From contig CAWCOU010000002.1 of the NCBI GenBank assembly GCA_963797335.1, positions 1 to 43,475 of the forward strand: a stretch of 43,475 nucleotides of DNA. Reading direction: 5' to 3'. This document shows, piece by piece, positions 26,152-35,710 of this stretch (the stretch's first letter is position 1; each line of letters opens with the position of its first letter). Under the pieces are notes generated by a model, which saw only the letters and a program-made list of their open reading frames with translations, searched no databases and was not told the DNA's origin. The translations under genes and the position numbers were made by a program. Source of the stretch: CAWCOU01 sp963797335 (GTDB lineage: Bacteria > Pseudomonadota > Gammaproteobacteria > JAURND01).

Positions 26152-27315
26152 ATGACTCTTTTCAAACGTATTAACTGGACTAACACCCTATTCATCCTCC
26201 TAACTCCAGTTGCCGGCATTCTCGGTTTAATCCACTTTATCCGTCACGATCAATTACATCTCCAGACCGTCATATTAGCCATCAGCTGCGCCATGATCTC
26301 CGGGATTTCCATAACGGCGGGCTACCATCGATTATTCTCCCACCGCAGCTACCGTGCCGCCTGGCCGATACGCTTATTTTTCTTATTATTCGGTGCGGCA
26401 GCTTTTGAGGGCAGTGTGCTGGAATGGGCCACCGATCACCGCCGTCATCATCGCTATACCGACACCGATCGCGATCCTTACAGCATCAAAAAAGGCTTCT
26501 GGTACGCGCATATGGGTTGGTTATTCACGCTAAACAGTAAGGAACGTGATTTCAGTAACGTCGAAGACCTGAAACAAGACCGTCTGGTTAGCTTCCAGCA
26601 CCGGTTCTTCGTACCCCTCGGCATTATCATGGGGTTTTTACTCCCGTGCGCCATCGCCAGCCTTTGGGGCGACCCCTGGGGCGGTTTATTAATCGGCGGC
26701 GCATTAACCATCGCCTTCAACCACCAAGCCACGTTTTGCATCAATTCCGTCAGCCACGTCTTTGGTAAGCAGACCTACGAACAACAGAGCGGCCGTGATA
26801 ATTGGGTGACTGCTTTTTTCACCTACGGCGAAGGCTTCCATAACTTCCATCACCAGTTCGCCAGCGATTATCGTAACGGCGTGCGTTTTTATCACTACGA
26901 TCCCAGCAAATGGATTATTAGCCTGTTATCCCATGTGGGTTTAACCAAAGATTTGAAAAAAGCCAGCAAAGAACAAATCATCCGTTACCGCATCCGCGCC
27001 CATGAAACCCAGTTGTTGGCACAAGCCCAAGAACACCCGCAGTCTGCAAAACTATTCCCGTATACCCAATGGCTGCGCGATCGCATCCTCCAAGTCGCTG
27101 TGCATATTGATCATTTGGAGCAGGATTACCGCGCATTCAAGCAAGAGAAGATTCAGTATTTAAAAGGCCGTATGGCTGATTACCAGCAGCATCTGCAAAT
27201 TCGAAAACAGAGTTTGAAATTAGCACGTCAGGAATTAAAAGATTCGTTGTTGATTTGGCACAAGATGGTGATGGGGAAGCTGACCGGGATTCGGATGGAG
27301 ATTCCGGAGGTTTAG
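26152..27315 (+). CDS. Acyl-CoA desaturase, stearoyl-CoA delta-9 type
   Basis: Membrane di-iron enzyme that introduces a cis double bond in acyl chains, using O2. ATG 26152 is the better start, since TGAGG lies 7 bases upstream; the in-frame ATG 26116 lacks spacing. All His boxes are present: HRLFSHRSY (near 62), DHRRHHRYTD (near 100) and EGFHNFHHQFASDYRNG (near 225), with NHQATFCINSVSHVFG. Membrane helices lie around 10-50, 75-95 and 155-200. The last about 110 residues form a charged, probably coiled-coil tail (QEKIQYLKGRMADYQQHLQI). It may adjust membrane fluidity. Its proximity to the sphingolipid genes (10 kb) is probably coincidental. Confidence 0.92.
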   Translation: MTLFKRINWTNTLFILLTPVAGILGLIHFIRHDQLHLQTVILAISCAMISGISITAGYHRLFSHRSYRAAWPIRLFFLLFGAAAFEGSVLEWATDHRRHHRYTDTDRDPYSIKKGFWYAHMGWLFTLNSKERDFSNVEDLKQDRLVSFQHRFFVPLGIIMGFLLPCAIASLWGDPWGGLLIGGALTIAFNHQATFCINSVSHVFGKQTYEQQSGRDNWVTAFFTYGEGFHNFHHQFASDYRNGVRFYHYDPSKWIISLLSHVGLTKDLKKASKEQIIRYRIRAHETQLLAQAQEHPQSAKLFPYTQWLRDRILQVAVHIDHLEQDYRAFKQEKIQYLKGRMADYQQHLQIRKQSLKLARQELKDSLLIWHKMVMGKLTGIRMEIPEV

Positions 27316-27396
27316 AGATCAATCTCTTTTATTGAAGCATATACCGCTGCTTCTGGATAAGAAGCAGCTTGGTATTATGCACCGTTTTAAAATTGT

Positions 27397-27843
27397 CTAT
27401 GATTCGCAGCGGGTATTTAAGGTTATTTCTGGATTACCTTGAGTGTTGTTATGCGCAGTTGCAGAAATTGTACAATAGTGAGTATGCCAGAATGAATCAA
27501 AGTTTACTTTAGCTTCACGTCGAGACGTTTCGGGTGCGCCTTCTACTTTCCATGTCACTACGATTTCGCGAACAGGTTGTGAGGGGCAGATTTGTCCATT
27601 ATTTCCGAAAGTAATCGATTTATCTATGCCTAAATAGCCATGAGAGGCACACGTTTGGTCACTTGCTGGTACCCCCCCAACTACATATTGTACGGAGACA
27701 TCTTTTTCATCTCGACTTCGTGCGTCATGAATATTTACTACTCCTGAAACAGCTGTAGTTTGGGTTGATTTGGTAGCTAAGGCTGTTGAAGACAAGCCTA
27801 ATACACTTAATGTAACAATAGTTAAATTCAATAATTTCTTCAT
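27397..27843 (-). CDS. Small secreted protein of unknown function
   Basis: 148 aa from ATG 27843, with a GGAG site about 6 bases before it; the upstream in-frame ATG of the longer ORF is less likely. The signal peptide MKKLLNLTIVTLSVLGLSST ends near ALA-TK. The mature part of about 125 residues is beta-rich, with four cysteines (DQTCASHG, GQICPSQ, HYCTIS, NTRCES) that could form two disulfides. No family recognised. It stands alone, convergent with the desaturase gene. Periplasmic or exported location is likely. No operon context suggests a role. Confidence 0.7.
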   Translation of the reverse strand: MKKLLNLTIVTLSVLGLSSTALATKSTQTTAVSGVVNIHDARSRDEKDVSVQYVVGGVPASDQTCASHGYLGIDKSITFGNNGQICPSQPVREIVVTWKVEGAPETSRREAKVNFDSFWHTHYCTISATAHNNTQGNPEITLNTRCES

Positions 27844-28264
27844 AAAAATCTCCAAGCCCTAAATAAAGTTTATAGTGGTAAAGTTAATTTATGTATCATA
27901 GCTAATATTTATTAATTATATATTAAATGAATTTTTAGGTGTTAAGTGCCGAATCCACTTTTTGAAGCTGTTTCAATGTCTTATTTTGTCAAAATAACTT
28001 TTTTCATTCGCTTGTATTTGTATAAGTTATAAATTAAAGTAATTACTTAAAATCTCTCTACAAGATTGATCGTTTAGATAAGATTCTATCTCATCAAAAA
28101 TTCAATAAAATGTATAAATATACCAAAAAATACAGCCCAAACTAGCATAAACTCAGCACAGATTAGTCATGAGTCTTTTTAAAGGGTATTGATCTTTGAC
28201 CACCATTTCATCATCCTATTTAAAATAAGCAAATGACTACGTCCCCCTTTTCTATAGATGTCAC
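27844..28264. other. AT-rich spacer without a visible gene
   Basis: About 420 bases between the divergent small secreted protein gene and radA. I see no ORF, RNA gene or inverted repeat here. The sequence is much richer in A and T than its neighbours and must hold the two divergent promoters, but no single -35/-10 pair stands out. Confidence 0.5.
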
Positions 28265-29623
28265 ATGAAACTAAAACAAATCTATGTATGCAACCAATGC
28301 GGCAGCCAGTCGGCCAAATGGCTAGGGCAGTGCTCGGACTGCAGTAGTTGGAATAGCTATACCGAAGAAGTGGTGTCGGCGAGTAAAAGCGCGGCTGCTC
28401 CTCGTGGCTATGCAGGGGAGACCCATGCTTCTGTGGTGAAAATGCAGGAAGTGCAGTTATTAGCAGAGGCCCGGGTGAATACGGGGCTAACAGAGTTGGA
28501 CCGCGTGTTGGGGAGTGGTCTGGTCACCGATTCCGTGGTGCTGATCGGTGGGGATCCGGGTATTGGCAAATCGACGTTGTTACTGCAAACACTCTGTCAC
28601 CTCAGCACCAGCCATCGTGCCCTCTATATTACTGGCGAAGAATCCCTACAGCAGGTAGCAATGCGGGCCCGGCGTATGGAGTTGCCACAGCAACACCTCA
28701 ACCTCCTAGCGGAAACCCAAGTCGAGCGCATGATTGCCATCGCTGAGCAGCAAAAACCCGAGGTCATCGTCATTGATTCCGTGCAAACCTTGCATACGGA
28801 ATGCATAGGCTCCGCACCTGGGAGTGTCAGCCAAGTGCGAGAAAGCACCGCGCAGTGGGTGCGTTACGCCAAGCATAAGGGCGTTGCCTTATTCCTAGTC
28901 GGTCATGTCACAAAAGAGGGCACTTTAGCGGGTCCCCGCGTTTTAGAGCATATGGTCGATACCGTTTTATATTTCGAGGGTGAACGTGACAGCCGTTACC
29001 GTGTTATTCGGGCCGTGAAAAACCGCTTCGGCGCCGTGAATGAATTGGGTATTTTCGCGATGACGGATAAAGGCTTGCGCCAAGTCAATAACCCCTCTGC
29101 GATATTTTTATCCCGCTATGAAAAGCCCGTGCCGGGCAGTGTAGTGATGGTGAGCTGGGAAGGCACCCGTCCGTTGTTGGTGGAAGTACAAGCGCTGGTG
29201 GATGAAACCCCTCTGGGTAATCCCCGTCGTATTACCGTCGGTTTAGAACAGAATCGTCTGGCGATGCTACTCGCCGTATTGCACCGGCACGGTAGCGTGG
29301 CTACGTACAATCAAGACGTATTCGTGAATGTGGTTGGTGGGGTGCGTATTGCTGAAACTGGCGCCGATTTAGCACAAATCTTAGCCGTGATCTCCAGCCT
29401 GAAAAACCGTCCCCTCCCACTGGATTTAGTAACCTTCGGTGAAGTGGGCTTAGCAGGAGAAATCCGCCCCGTACAAAGCGGCCAAGAACGCATCCGCGAA
29501 GCAGCCAAGCACGGCTTTAAACGAGCGATTGTCCCCAAAGCGAATATGGTGAAGGGCAAGGCAATGGACGGAATGACCATTATCGGTGTGGAATCCCTGG
29601 CCGAAGCATTGGCGCAGGTATAA
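28265..29623 (+). CDS. radA: DNA repair protein RadA
   Basis: Branch-migration ATPase of recombination repair, related to RecA with a Lon-like C-terminal domain. 452 aa (E. coli 460). The N-terminal zinc finger is CNQCGSQSAKWLGQCSDC (residues 9-26). Walker A is GGDPGIGKSTLLLQ near 95, Walker B VIVIDSVQT near 170, and the RadA-specific KNRFG motif is in AVKNRFGAVNELG near 250. The Lon-protease-like domain (DVFVNVVGGVRIAETGADLA) closes the protein, including the conserved GEVGLAGEIRPV. The frame is intact. ppa follows on the same strand after about 200 bases, with its own upstream region. Confidence 0.97.
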   Translation: MKLKQIYVCNQCGSQSAKWLGQCSDCSSWNSYTEEVVSASKSAAAPRGYAGETHASVVKMQEVQLLAEARVNTGLTELDRVLGSGLVTDSVVLIGGDPGIGKSTLLLQTLCHLSTSHRALYITGEESLQQVAMRARRMELPQQHLNLLAETQVERMIAIAEQQKPEVIVIDSVQTLHTECIGSAPGSVSQVRESTAQWVRYAKHKGVALFLVGHVTKEGTLAGPRVLEHMVDTVLYFEGERDSRYRVIRAVKNRFGAVNELGIFAMTDKGLRQVNNPSAIFLSRYEKPVPGSVVMVSWEGTRPLLVEVQALVDETPLGNPRRITVGLEQNRLAMLLAVLHRHGSVATYNQDVFVNVVGGVRIAETGADLAQILAVISSLKNRPLPLDLVTFGEVGLAGEIRPVQSGQERIREAAKHGFKRAIVPKANMVKGKAMDGMTIIGVESLAEALAQV

Positions 29624-29828
29624 ATCCTCATGGGTTCCTGAGTATTTTCTTGGGGTTCACAGATTACGTAGAATTACGTTAGCGCACATAAATTACTTCG
29701 TTTGACATAATTATACGTAAAAGCCTTAAAGAATAGCCGGTATATTGGCACTCACTATCCCTTGCTGCTTTCGGCTTTTTCCCAGATAATCTCTTCATAA
29801 CCCTTTTAAAAACTACATAGGAGTCGCT

Positions 29829-30362
29829 ATGAGCTACGCCGAAGTGCCCGCTGGCAAAAATCCCCCAGATGATCTCTACGCCATCATCGAAATCCCCGCT
29901 CAAAGTTCACCCGTAAAATACGAGATGGATAAAGAGCTGAATGTGCTTTTGGTGGATCGTTTCTTGAGTACGGCTATGTTTTACCCATATAATTATGGGT
30001 ATATTCCCCAAACTTTATCAGAGGACGGCGATCCCCTGGATATTATGGTACTCACACCTATCCCATTGGTTCACGGGTCCGTGATCCGTTGCCGGCCGGT
30101 CGGTATTTTGACGATGAGCGATGAGGCAGGGGTGGATGCGAAAATTCTAGCTGTGCCAGTGGATAAATTATGTGCCACTTATCGGCATGTGCAATCGCCA
30201 GCGGATTTACCGCAGGAGCAGTTGGCGGCTATTGCTAATTTCTTTGAGAATTACAAAGCCTTAGAGCCTGGGAAATGGGTAAAAATTGATGGCTGGCTAG
30301 GGGTGGAGCAAGCGAAGGAAGAAATCCAAAATAGTATTAAACGTTACCACGCTTCTTTATAA
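29829..30362 (+). CDS. ppa: Inorganic pyrophosphatase, family I
   Basis: Hydrolyses pyrophosphate to phosphate, pulling biosynthetic reactions forward. 177 aa, the normal size for bacterial hexameric enzymes. Seen: the substrate-binding VKYEMDKE near residue 30, FYPYNYGYIPQTL near 55, and the metal-binding signature EDGDPLDIMVL near 68. DEAGVDAKILAVP near 100 holds further catalytic Asp and Lys residues. TAGGAG lies 6 bases before the ATG. A TTGACA at 29702-29707 could be a -35 box, but the -10 is weak. It is monocistronic, followed by an inverted-repeat element. Confidence 0.97.
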   Translation: MSYAEVPAGKNPPDDLYAIIEIPAQSSPVKYEMDKELNVLLVDRFLSTAMFYPYNYGYIPQTLSEDGDPLDIMVLTPIPLVHGSVIRCRPVGILTMSDEAGVDAKILAVPVDKLCATYRHVQSPADLPQEQLAAIANFFENYKALEPGKWVKIDGWLGVEQAKEEIQNSIKRYHASL

Positions 30363-30424
30363 GTTTTGTAGCACGGCACTATGTCGTCATGTCGTCTCGG
30401 CATGAATGTCATCAGTAGAAAACT

Positions 30425-30624
30425 CCTTCTCCCCGTGTGGGAGAAGGTGCCGAAGGCGGATGAGGGGTAAATAAAGAGGTCAAAATAAGCTAAAAATTCT
30501 CCAGAAAAAATAAAGAGCTATGGGTTATGCTGTCACTTTTTTCTGGAAAGTTAGAAGTAGCATTTAACCTTGTTTTTACCCCTCATCCGCCCTTACGGGC
30601 ACCTTCTCCCACAAGGGGAGAAGG
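30425..30624. mobile_element. Miniature inverted-repeat element, copy 2 (200 bp)
   Basis: Same ends as copy 1 at 14776 (ccttctcccc-gtgggagaagg outermost, then gcggatgaggggtaaa) and about the same length. The core is also alike, including tttttctggaaag, gaagtagcattt and aaccttg near the right end. Conservation of the core as well as the ends shows that this is a dispersed element, not a chance terminator. It lies between ppa and putA and contains no ORF. Confidence 0.8.
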
Positions 30625-30708
30625 AGTTTTCTGCCGAGATCTATGCCCCAGTGATGATAAAAGATATTTTTTAAGAACTAAGCGAAATTATTCCAGAGAA
30701 TGTATGTT

Positions 30709-33700
30709 ATGAGCACTTTTATTTTCCCGAAATTACCCACTCTTGATCCCTTGCGTGAGGCCATTAATAACGCTTATCGAGAAGATGAAGCCACTTGTCT
30801 GGAAGAATTAATCAACGCAGCGACGCTGCCAGATAATACCTTACTCACTATCCAGAATATGGCAGAGCAATTAATTGTCACTGCCCGCAAACATGGTGAA
30901 TCCGATGGACTGGATGCGTTTTTAATCCAATATGATTTATCGACGGAAGAAGGTGTGGCATTGATGTGCCTGGCCGAAGCGGTGTTACGAGTGCCTGATA
31001 CCGCCACGGTGGATAAACTCATCGAAGATAAAATCGCCGAACTGTCTTGGGATTCGCAACGCGGGCGCAGCGACTCTTCTTTTGTCAACGCTGCCAGCTG
31101 GGCTTTGATGCTCACGGGCAAAATCCTGCGGCCTGAGCAACAACAAGAAGGTTTTCTCAATGGTGTACTGCGGCGGTTAGTAAAAAAATCCAGCGCTCCC
31201 GTCATTCGCAAAGCCGTGGCGCATGCCATGCGTATTATGGGGCGGCAATTTGTGATGGGTAGCACCATTGCCGAAGCCATTAAAAATTCTAAAAAAGCAC
31301 AGAAGAACGGTTTCACTTTTTCCTACGACATGTTAGGTGAAGCAGCGCGTACTGCGCACGATGCGGAGCGTTATTTTCAATCCTACCAGCAAGCCATTTC
31401 AGCAATCGCTGCAGCAAATGTGAAAAAAGATGTTTATCGCAGTGGCGGTATTTCCGTGAAATTATCCGCCTTACATCCGCGCTATGAATATGCGAATCGC
31501 GAACAAGCTGTGCCCGAATTGGTGACACGTTTGCGTACCCTAGCTCTGCAAGCCAAAGCGGCCAATATTCATTTGACCGTGGATGCAGAAGAAGCCGATC
31601 GGCTCGACATTTCCTTGGATATTTTCGAAGCTGTCTCCGCCGATCCCGTACTTGCCGACTGGGATGGTTTAGGCTTGGCAGTGCAGGCTTATCAAAAACG
31701 CGCTTATTACTTAATTGACTGGTTGGCAGACCTCGCCAAACGTCATCACCGTCGCTTGATGGTACGTTTGGTAAAAGGTGCTTACTGGGATTATGAAATC
31801 AAAGACAGTCAAACCAAAGGTCTGGCAGGTTACCCGGTTTTTACCCGTAAAGTGAATACGGATGTCTCCTATCTTGCCTGTGCGAAAAAATTACTGGGTT
31901 ATGGCTCGTTATTTTACCCTCAATTCGCTACCCATAATGCGTATACGATCGCTGCCATTTTAGCTATGGTCGGTGATAGACGGGATTTTGAATTTCAATG
32001 TTTAAAGGGGATGGGAACTGCGCTTTACGACCAGTTGCTGCCGTCAGCACCGAATGCAGCGGCATGTCGTGTTTATGCGCCAGTCGGCCGTCATCAGGAT
32101 TTGCTCCCGTATTTAGTACGTCGTCTCTTAGAAAATGGCGCCAACACTTCGTTTGTGAATCGGTTACTGGATAACCAGACCGCAGTGGCTGATCTAGTTG
32201 CGCACCCAGTTGCGCAAGCAGAACAACTGATGAGCAAATCCCACCCGCGTATTCCATTACCCGCCGATCTCTTTGGCGAAGAACGAAAAAATTCCGCCGG
32301 TATTGATTTTAGTAATACCGAACAATTAACCGCTTTAGCGAATGCCATGCAACCGTTTGTAACGCAAGAATGGCAAGCCATGCCGACTTTCAGTCAAGCT
32401 AAGGCCGAGCAAGTGCGAACGGAAATCAGCCCCTGCGATCATACTCAGGTGGTTGGCAAAGTGACGATGGCCACCCAAGCAGATGTCGAAGTCGCTTTGC
32501 AAAAAGCGGCAGCGGCGGCAGAGGCATGGGACCAAGTACCAGTCGCCCAGCGGGCCAGTTACCTAGATAAATTGGCGGATTTATTTGAAGAAAATCAGGC
32601 GGAGCTGATGGCATTGGCGGTACGAGAAGCCGGTAAAGCCTTGCCCGATGCCCTGGGAGAAGTAAGAGAAGCCGTGGATTATTGTCGGTATTATGCCGCT
32701 CAAGCACGACGGGTGTTAGCTCCGCAAGATTTACCGGGGCCAACTGGCGAATCGAATCAATTAACCATGCACGGTCGTGGTGTATTTTTATGTATCAGCC
32801 CTTGGAATTTTCCATTGGCCATATTTACCGGGCAAATATTGGCAGCGTTAGTAGCGGGTAATTGTGTGATTGCCAAACCGGCTGAACAAACCTCGCTGAT
32901 TGGCGCCAGGGCGGTGGATTTAATGCACCAGGCAGGTATTCCCCGAGCTGTGGTGCAATTACTGCCCGGTAAAGGTTCGGTGATCGGTGCTTTAGCCGTA
33001 GCGGATGAACGCATTGCCGGTGTCATGTTTACAGGTTCCACTGAAACGGCTCGTGGCATTAACCAAACGTTGGCGCAACGTTCAGGGCCGTTGGTGCCGT
33101 TTATTGCCGAGACCGGTGGGCAAAATGCCATGATTGCGGATTCGACGGCTTTGGCGGAGCAGTTGGTGATGGATGTTCTGGCTTCCGCGTTTAATAGCGC
33201 CGGTCAGCGTTGTTCAGCCTTGCGGGTGTTATTTCTGCAATCCGAAATGGCCGATGGCGTGATTGCCATGTTAAAAGGCGCTATGGCGGAGTTACGCATG
33301 GGTAACCCGGCCTGGTTAGCTACGGATATTGGCCCCGTGATTGATAATAAGGCGAAAGAAGGTCTGGAAGAGCATCTTCAGTATTTAAATCGCGTCGGCC
33401 GATTGATTTATGCAGTCCCATTGCCAAAAGGAGTACAATACGGCAGTTATTTTGCGCCGTGTGCGTATGAGATTCCCAGTTTAGACTTGCTACAACGCGA
33501 AGTCTTTGGTCCGGTGCTGCATGTGATTCGCTATGAGCAACGTAATCTCGATCAGGTTCTGGCTGCGATTAACGCAACAGGATACGGCCTCACCTTAGGT
33601 ATACATAGCCGTATCGATGCTACGGTACAATACATTCAGCGGCATACCCAGGTGGGTAATACCTATGTAAATCGGAATATGATCGGCGCTGTAGTCGGCG

Positions 33701-33849
33701 TGCAACCGTTTGGGGGTGAGCGGTTATCGGGGACGGGGCCTAAGGCGGGGGGGCCGCATACCTTGCTAAGGTTGTGCCACGAGCGAACGTTAACCGTTAA
33801 CACTACTGCTGCGGGCGGTAATGCATCGTTGATGGCGATGGGGGATTAA
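30709..33849 (+). CDS. putA: Bifunctional proline dehydrogenase / P5C dehydrogenase
   Basis: Oxidises proline to glutamate in two steps, FAD then NAD+. 1046 aa from ATG 30709 (ATG 30700 is also in frame). An N-terminal helical domain leads into the PRODH barrel (YDMLGEAARTAHDAERYF near residue 205, RLVKGAYWDYEIK near 350, ATHNAYTIAAIL near 405). The aldehyde dehydrogenase half has CISPWNFPLAIFTGQI near 695, ETGGQNAMI and the catalytic Cys in SAGQRCSALR near 825, and VQPFGGERLSGTGPKAGG at the end. The DNA-binding ribbon-helix-helix domain of E. coli PutA is absent, so this form should not act as its own repressor. Monocistronic; a strong hairpin follows. Confidence 0.97.
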   Translation: MSTFIFPKLPTLDPLREAINNAYREDEATCLEELINAATLPDNTLLTIQNMAEQLIVTARKHGESDGLDAFLIQYDLSTEEGVALMCLAEAVLRVPDTATVDKLIEDKIAELSWDSQRGRSDSSFVNAASWALMLTGKILRPEQQQEGFLNGVLRRLVKKSSAPVIRKAVAHAMRIMGRQFVMGSTIAEAIKNSKKAQKNGFTFSYDMLGEAARTAHDAERYFQSYQQAISAIAAANVKKDVYRSGGISVKLSALHPRYEYANREQAVPELVTRLRTLALQAKAANIHLTVDAEEADRLDISLDIFEAVSADPVLADWDGLGLAVQAYQKRAYYLIDWLADLAKRHHRRLMVRLVKGAYWDYEIKDSQTKGLAGYPVFTRKVNTDVSYLACAKKLLGYGSLFYPQFATHNAYTIAAILAMVGDRRDFEFQCLKGMGTALYDQLLPSAPNAAACRVYAPVGRHQDLLPYLVRRLLENGANTSFVNRLLDNQTAVADLVAHPVAQAEQLMSKSHPRIPLPADLFGEERKNSAGIDFSNTEQLTALANAMQPFVTQEWQAMPTFSQAKAEQVRTEISPCDHTQVVGKVTMATQADVEVALQKAAAAAEAWDQVPVAQRASYLDKLADLFEENQAELMALAVREAGKALPDALGEVREAVDYCRYYAAQARRVLAPQDLPGPTGESNQLTMHGRGVFLCISPWNFPLAIFTGQILAALVAGNCVIAKPAEQTSLIGARAVDLMHQAGIPRAVVQLLPGKGSVIGALAVADERIAGVMFTGSTETARGINQTLAQRSGPLVPFIAETGGQNAMIADSTALAEQLVMDVLASAFNSAGQRCSALRVLFLQSEMADGVIAMLKGAMAELRMGNPAWLATDIGPVIDNKAKEGLEEHLQYLNRVGRLIYAVPLPKGVQYGSYFAPCAYEIPSLDLLQREVFGPVLHVIRYEQRNLDQVLAAINATGYGLTLGIHSRIDATVQYIQRHTQVGNTYVNRNMIGAVVGVQPFGGERLSGTGPKAGGPHTLLRLCHERTLTVNTTAAGGNASLMAMGD

Positions 33850-33883
33850 AGCCTACTAATCAAAATCCTCTAGGGGTGGAATC

Positions 33884-33907
33884 CCCTCTCCCGCTTGCGG
33901 GAGAGGG
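33884..33907. terminator. Perfect hairpin between putA and tRNA-Arg
   Basis: Perfect 11-bp stem (ccctctcccgc / gcgggagaggg) with a 2-base loop, 35 bases after the putA stop. The tRNA gene beyond it is on the opposite strand, so the hairpin could stop transcription from both sides. No T run follows. The stem shares its ccctctcccgc core with the 299-bp element at 4924-5222, so it may be a repeat remnant reused as a terminator. Confidence 0.55.
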
Positions 33908-33930
33908 AATCGGAGAGAAGAGTCTGTAAG

Positions 33931-34006
33931 TGGCGCCCCGGGCAGGACTCGAACCTGCGACCTATCCCTTAGGAGGGGATCGCGCTATCCTCTGTGCCAC
34001 CGGGGC
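33931..34006 (-). tRNA. tRNA-Arg (anticodon CCU)
   Basis: On the minus strand the gene reads GCCCCGG at the 5' end, pairing with CCGGGGC before discriminator G and an encoded CCA. The D arm is GCACAGAGGATAGCGC. The anticodon stem ATCCC/GGGAT encloses CTCCTAA, so the anticodon is CCT, which reads AGG arginine codons. The T arm GCAGG-TTCGAGT-CCTGC is standard. 76 bases including CCA. Confidence 0.95.
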
Positions 34007-34224
34007 ATTTCAAAAATAATATATTTCATTTGACTGGTTATGTAAATCGTACCAAAATTAACCCCCTTAATGTGGTATTGGCTCAAACATCATAAAAATA
34101 TATAAAAAATTGTTAAAAATAACAAAAAACACATTTTTTTTGATAAAGCCTGCCCTTGTGTCTTGCAAAACAGCCAATTAAACCCCACATCTAAAGTTTG
34201 CAAGTAAGTAGAGTTCGTAGGTTT

Positions 34225-34309
34225 GCGAGAGTGGCGGAACTGGTAGACGCGCTGGATTTAGGTTCCAGTGGGGTAACCCGTGAGAGTTCGAGTCTCTCCT
34301 TTCGCACCA
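34225..34309 (+). tRNA. tRNA-Leu (anticodon UAG)
   Basis: Acceptor GCGAGAG pairs with CTTTCGC (one G-T pair), and ACCA is encoded. The anticodon stem CTGGA/TCCAG holds loop TTTAGGT, giving anticodon TAG for CUA/CUN leucine. A long variable arm (GTGGGGTAACCCG) marks a class II tRNA, and the T arm GAGAG-TTCGAGT-CTCTC is intact. 85 bases. It lies 66 bases upstream of tig, as is common in gammaproteobacteria. Confidence 0.96.
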
Positions 34310-34375
34310 TTATTTTCCGAAGAAACGGTCTTTCATAGACCATGATGACTAATAATCATAACCAGAGGTTTCTGT

Positions 34376-35674
34376 ATGCAGGTGACAATTCAAGTATTAA
34401 ACGGGCTGGAACGTAAAATGTCCGTGAAGCTTCCCTCGGCGAATCTAGAAGAAAAAATTGAAAAAAGGCTGAGAGAAATTGCACCTAATGCAAAAATCCC
34501 CGGTTTTCGTGCCGGCAAAGTCCCGTTTAACATCATAAAACAAAGATACGAAGATTCGGTTCGCGGCGAAGTGATTTCAAAAGTCATCGGTAGCAGTTAT
34601 CAAGAAGCATTAAAACAGGAAAATATTATTCCAGCGGGCTTGCCTCATTTAACATTAACTGAGAGCGCAGTGGGTAAAGAGTTGGAATACGAAGCCAAAT
34701 TCGAAGTATATCCCACCATCCAATTAACTAATTTAGATAACGTGGAAATAAAAACCAAGGTCGTGAAAGTCACCGAGCAAGACCTTGAAGAAATGTTGGA
34801 AAAATTGCAAAAACAATACGCAAAATGGGAAGAGGTTGATCGCCCGGCGCAGCTCGGTGATCGAGTTTACCTTGACTTTGAAAGTCGAATAGACGGTGAA
34901 GAATTTCCTGGCGGTACCCGTAAAAATGCCGTATTGGAATTGGGCAGCAACGCCGCCATTCCTGGTTTTGAAACAGGTTTAATTGGCGCCAGCATAGATC
35001 AGCACCTTGAATTAACACTGCAGTTTCCAGCCGACTATTATAATAAGGAAATAGCCGGTAAAACGGCATTAGTAAAAGTGTTAGTCCATCGTATTCTGAC
35101 CTCCGAACTACCCAAACTAGATGAAGAATTTGCTGCAACGCTGGGAGTGAAAGAAGGCGGTATGGAAAAGCTAAGGGTTGAAGTACGTGAAGGGATGGAA
35201 AGAGACGCAGCTAAAAAAATCAAAGAACAATTAAATAATGAGCTCACCGAGCAATTTCTAGTAGCCAATCCCATCGATGTGCCGAATGCGCTCGTGGAAG
35301 AAGAAGCGGCGCGTATGGAAAAACAAGTGGAAGAGCAATCAAAAGCACAAGGTCGAAAGCCCCAAGCGTTAGATCGTTCCGAATTATTAAAAGCGGCCCA
35401 TCGCCGGGTCAAGCTGGGTTTATTGTTTGGTGAATTTATAAAAGTTCATGGATTAAAATTGGATGCGGCACGCTTCGATACGTTGTTAGACGAGATGTCA
35501 GCTCCATATGATAATCCTCAAGCTATAAAAGACGTTTATCGCAACAACCCGGAAGCTCGAAAGCAATTAGAAGCAATCGTGATGGAAGGGCAAGTATTTG
35601 ATGCGCTAGCAAACCAAGTTCGTAAAATAGAACGTGAACAGACTTTTCATGAATGGTTACATAAACCGGAGTAA
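34376..35674 (+). CDS. tig: Trigger factor (ribosome-associated chaperone, prolyl isomerase)
   Basis: Binds new chains at the ribosome exit. 432 aa (E. coli 432). The N-terminal ribosome-binding signature GFRAGKVPF is near residue 43. The FKBP-type isomerase domain is near 155-245 (LGDRVYLDFESRIDGEEFPG, AIPGFETGLIGA). The C-terminal helical chaperone arms fill the rest (EEAARMEKQVEEQSKAQGR). It starts the usual tig-clpP-clpX-lon cluster and is the last gene in the window with a clean frame before a run of broken ones. AGAGG is about 7 bases before the ATG. Confidence 0.97.
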   Translation: MQVTIQVLNGLERKMSVKLPSANLEEKIEKRLREIAPNAKIPGFRAGKVPFNIIKQRYEDSVRGEVISKVIGSSYQEALKQENIIPAGLPHLTLTESAVGKELEYEAKFEVYPTIQLTNLDNVEIKTKVVKVTEQDLEEMLEKLQKQYAKWEEVDRPAQLGDRVYLDFESRIDGEEFPGGTRKNAVLELGSNAAIPGFETGLIGASIDQHLELTLQFPADYYNKEIAGKTALVKVLVHRILTSELPKLDEEFAATLGVKEGGMEKLRVEVREGMERDAAKKIKEQLNNELTEQFLVANPIDVPNALVEEEAARMEKQVEEQSKAQGRKPQALDRSELLKAAHRRVKLGLLFGEFIKVHGLKLDAARFDTLLDEMSAPYDNPQAIKDVYRNNPEARKQLEAIVMEGQVFDALANQVRKIEREQTFHEWLHKPE

Positions 35675-35710
35675 TACTCTTAATTCAATACATCATTATA
35701 GGAACATTAT

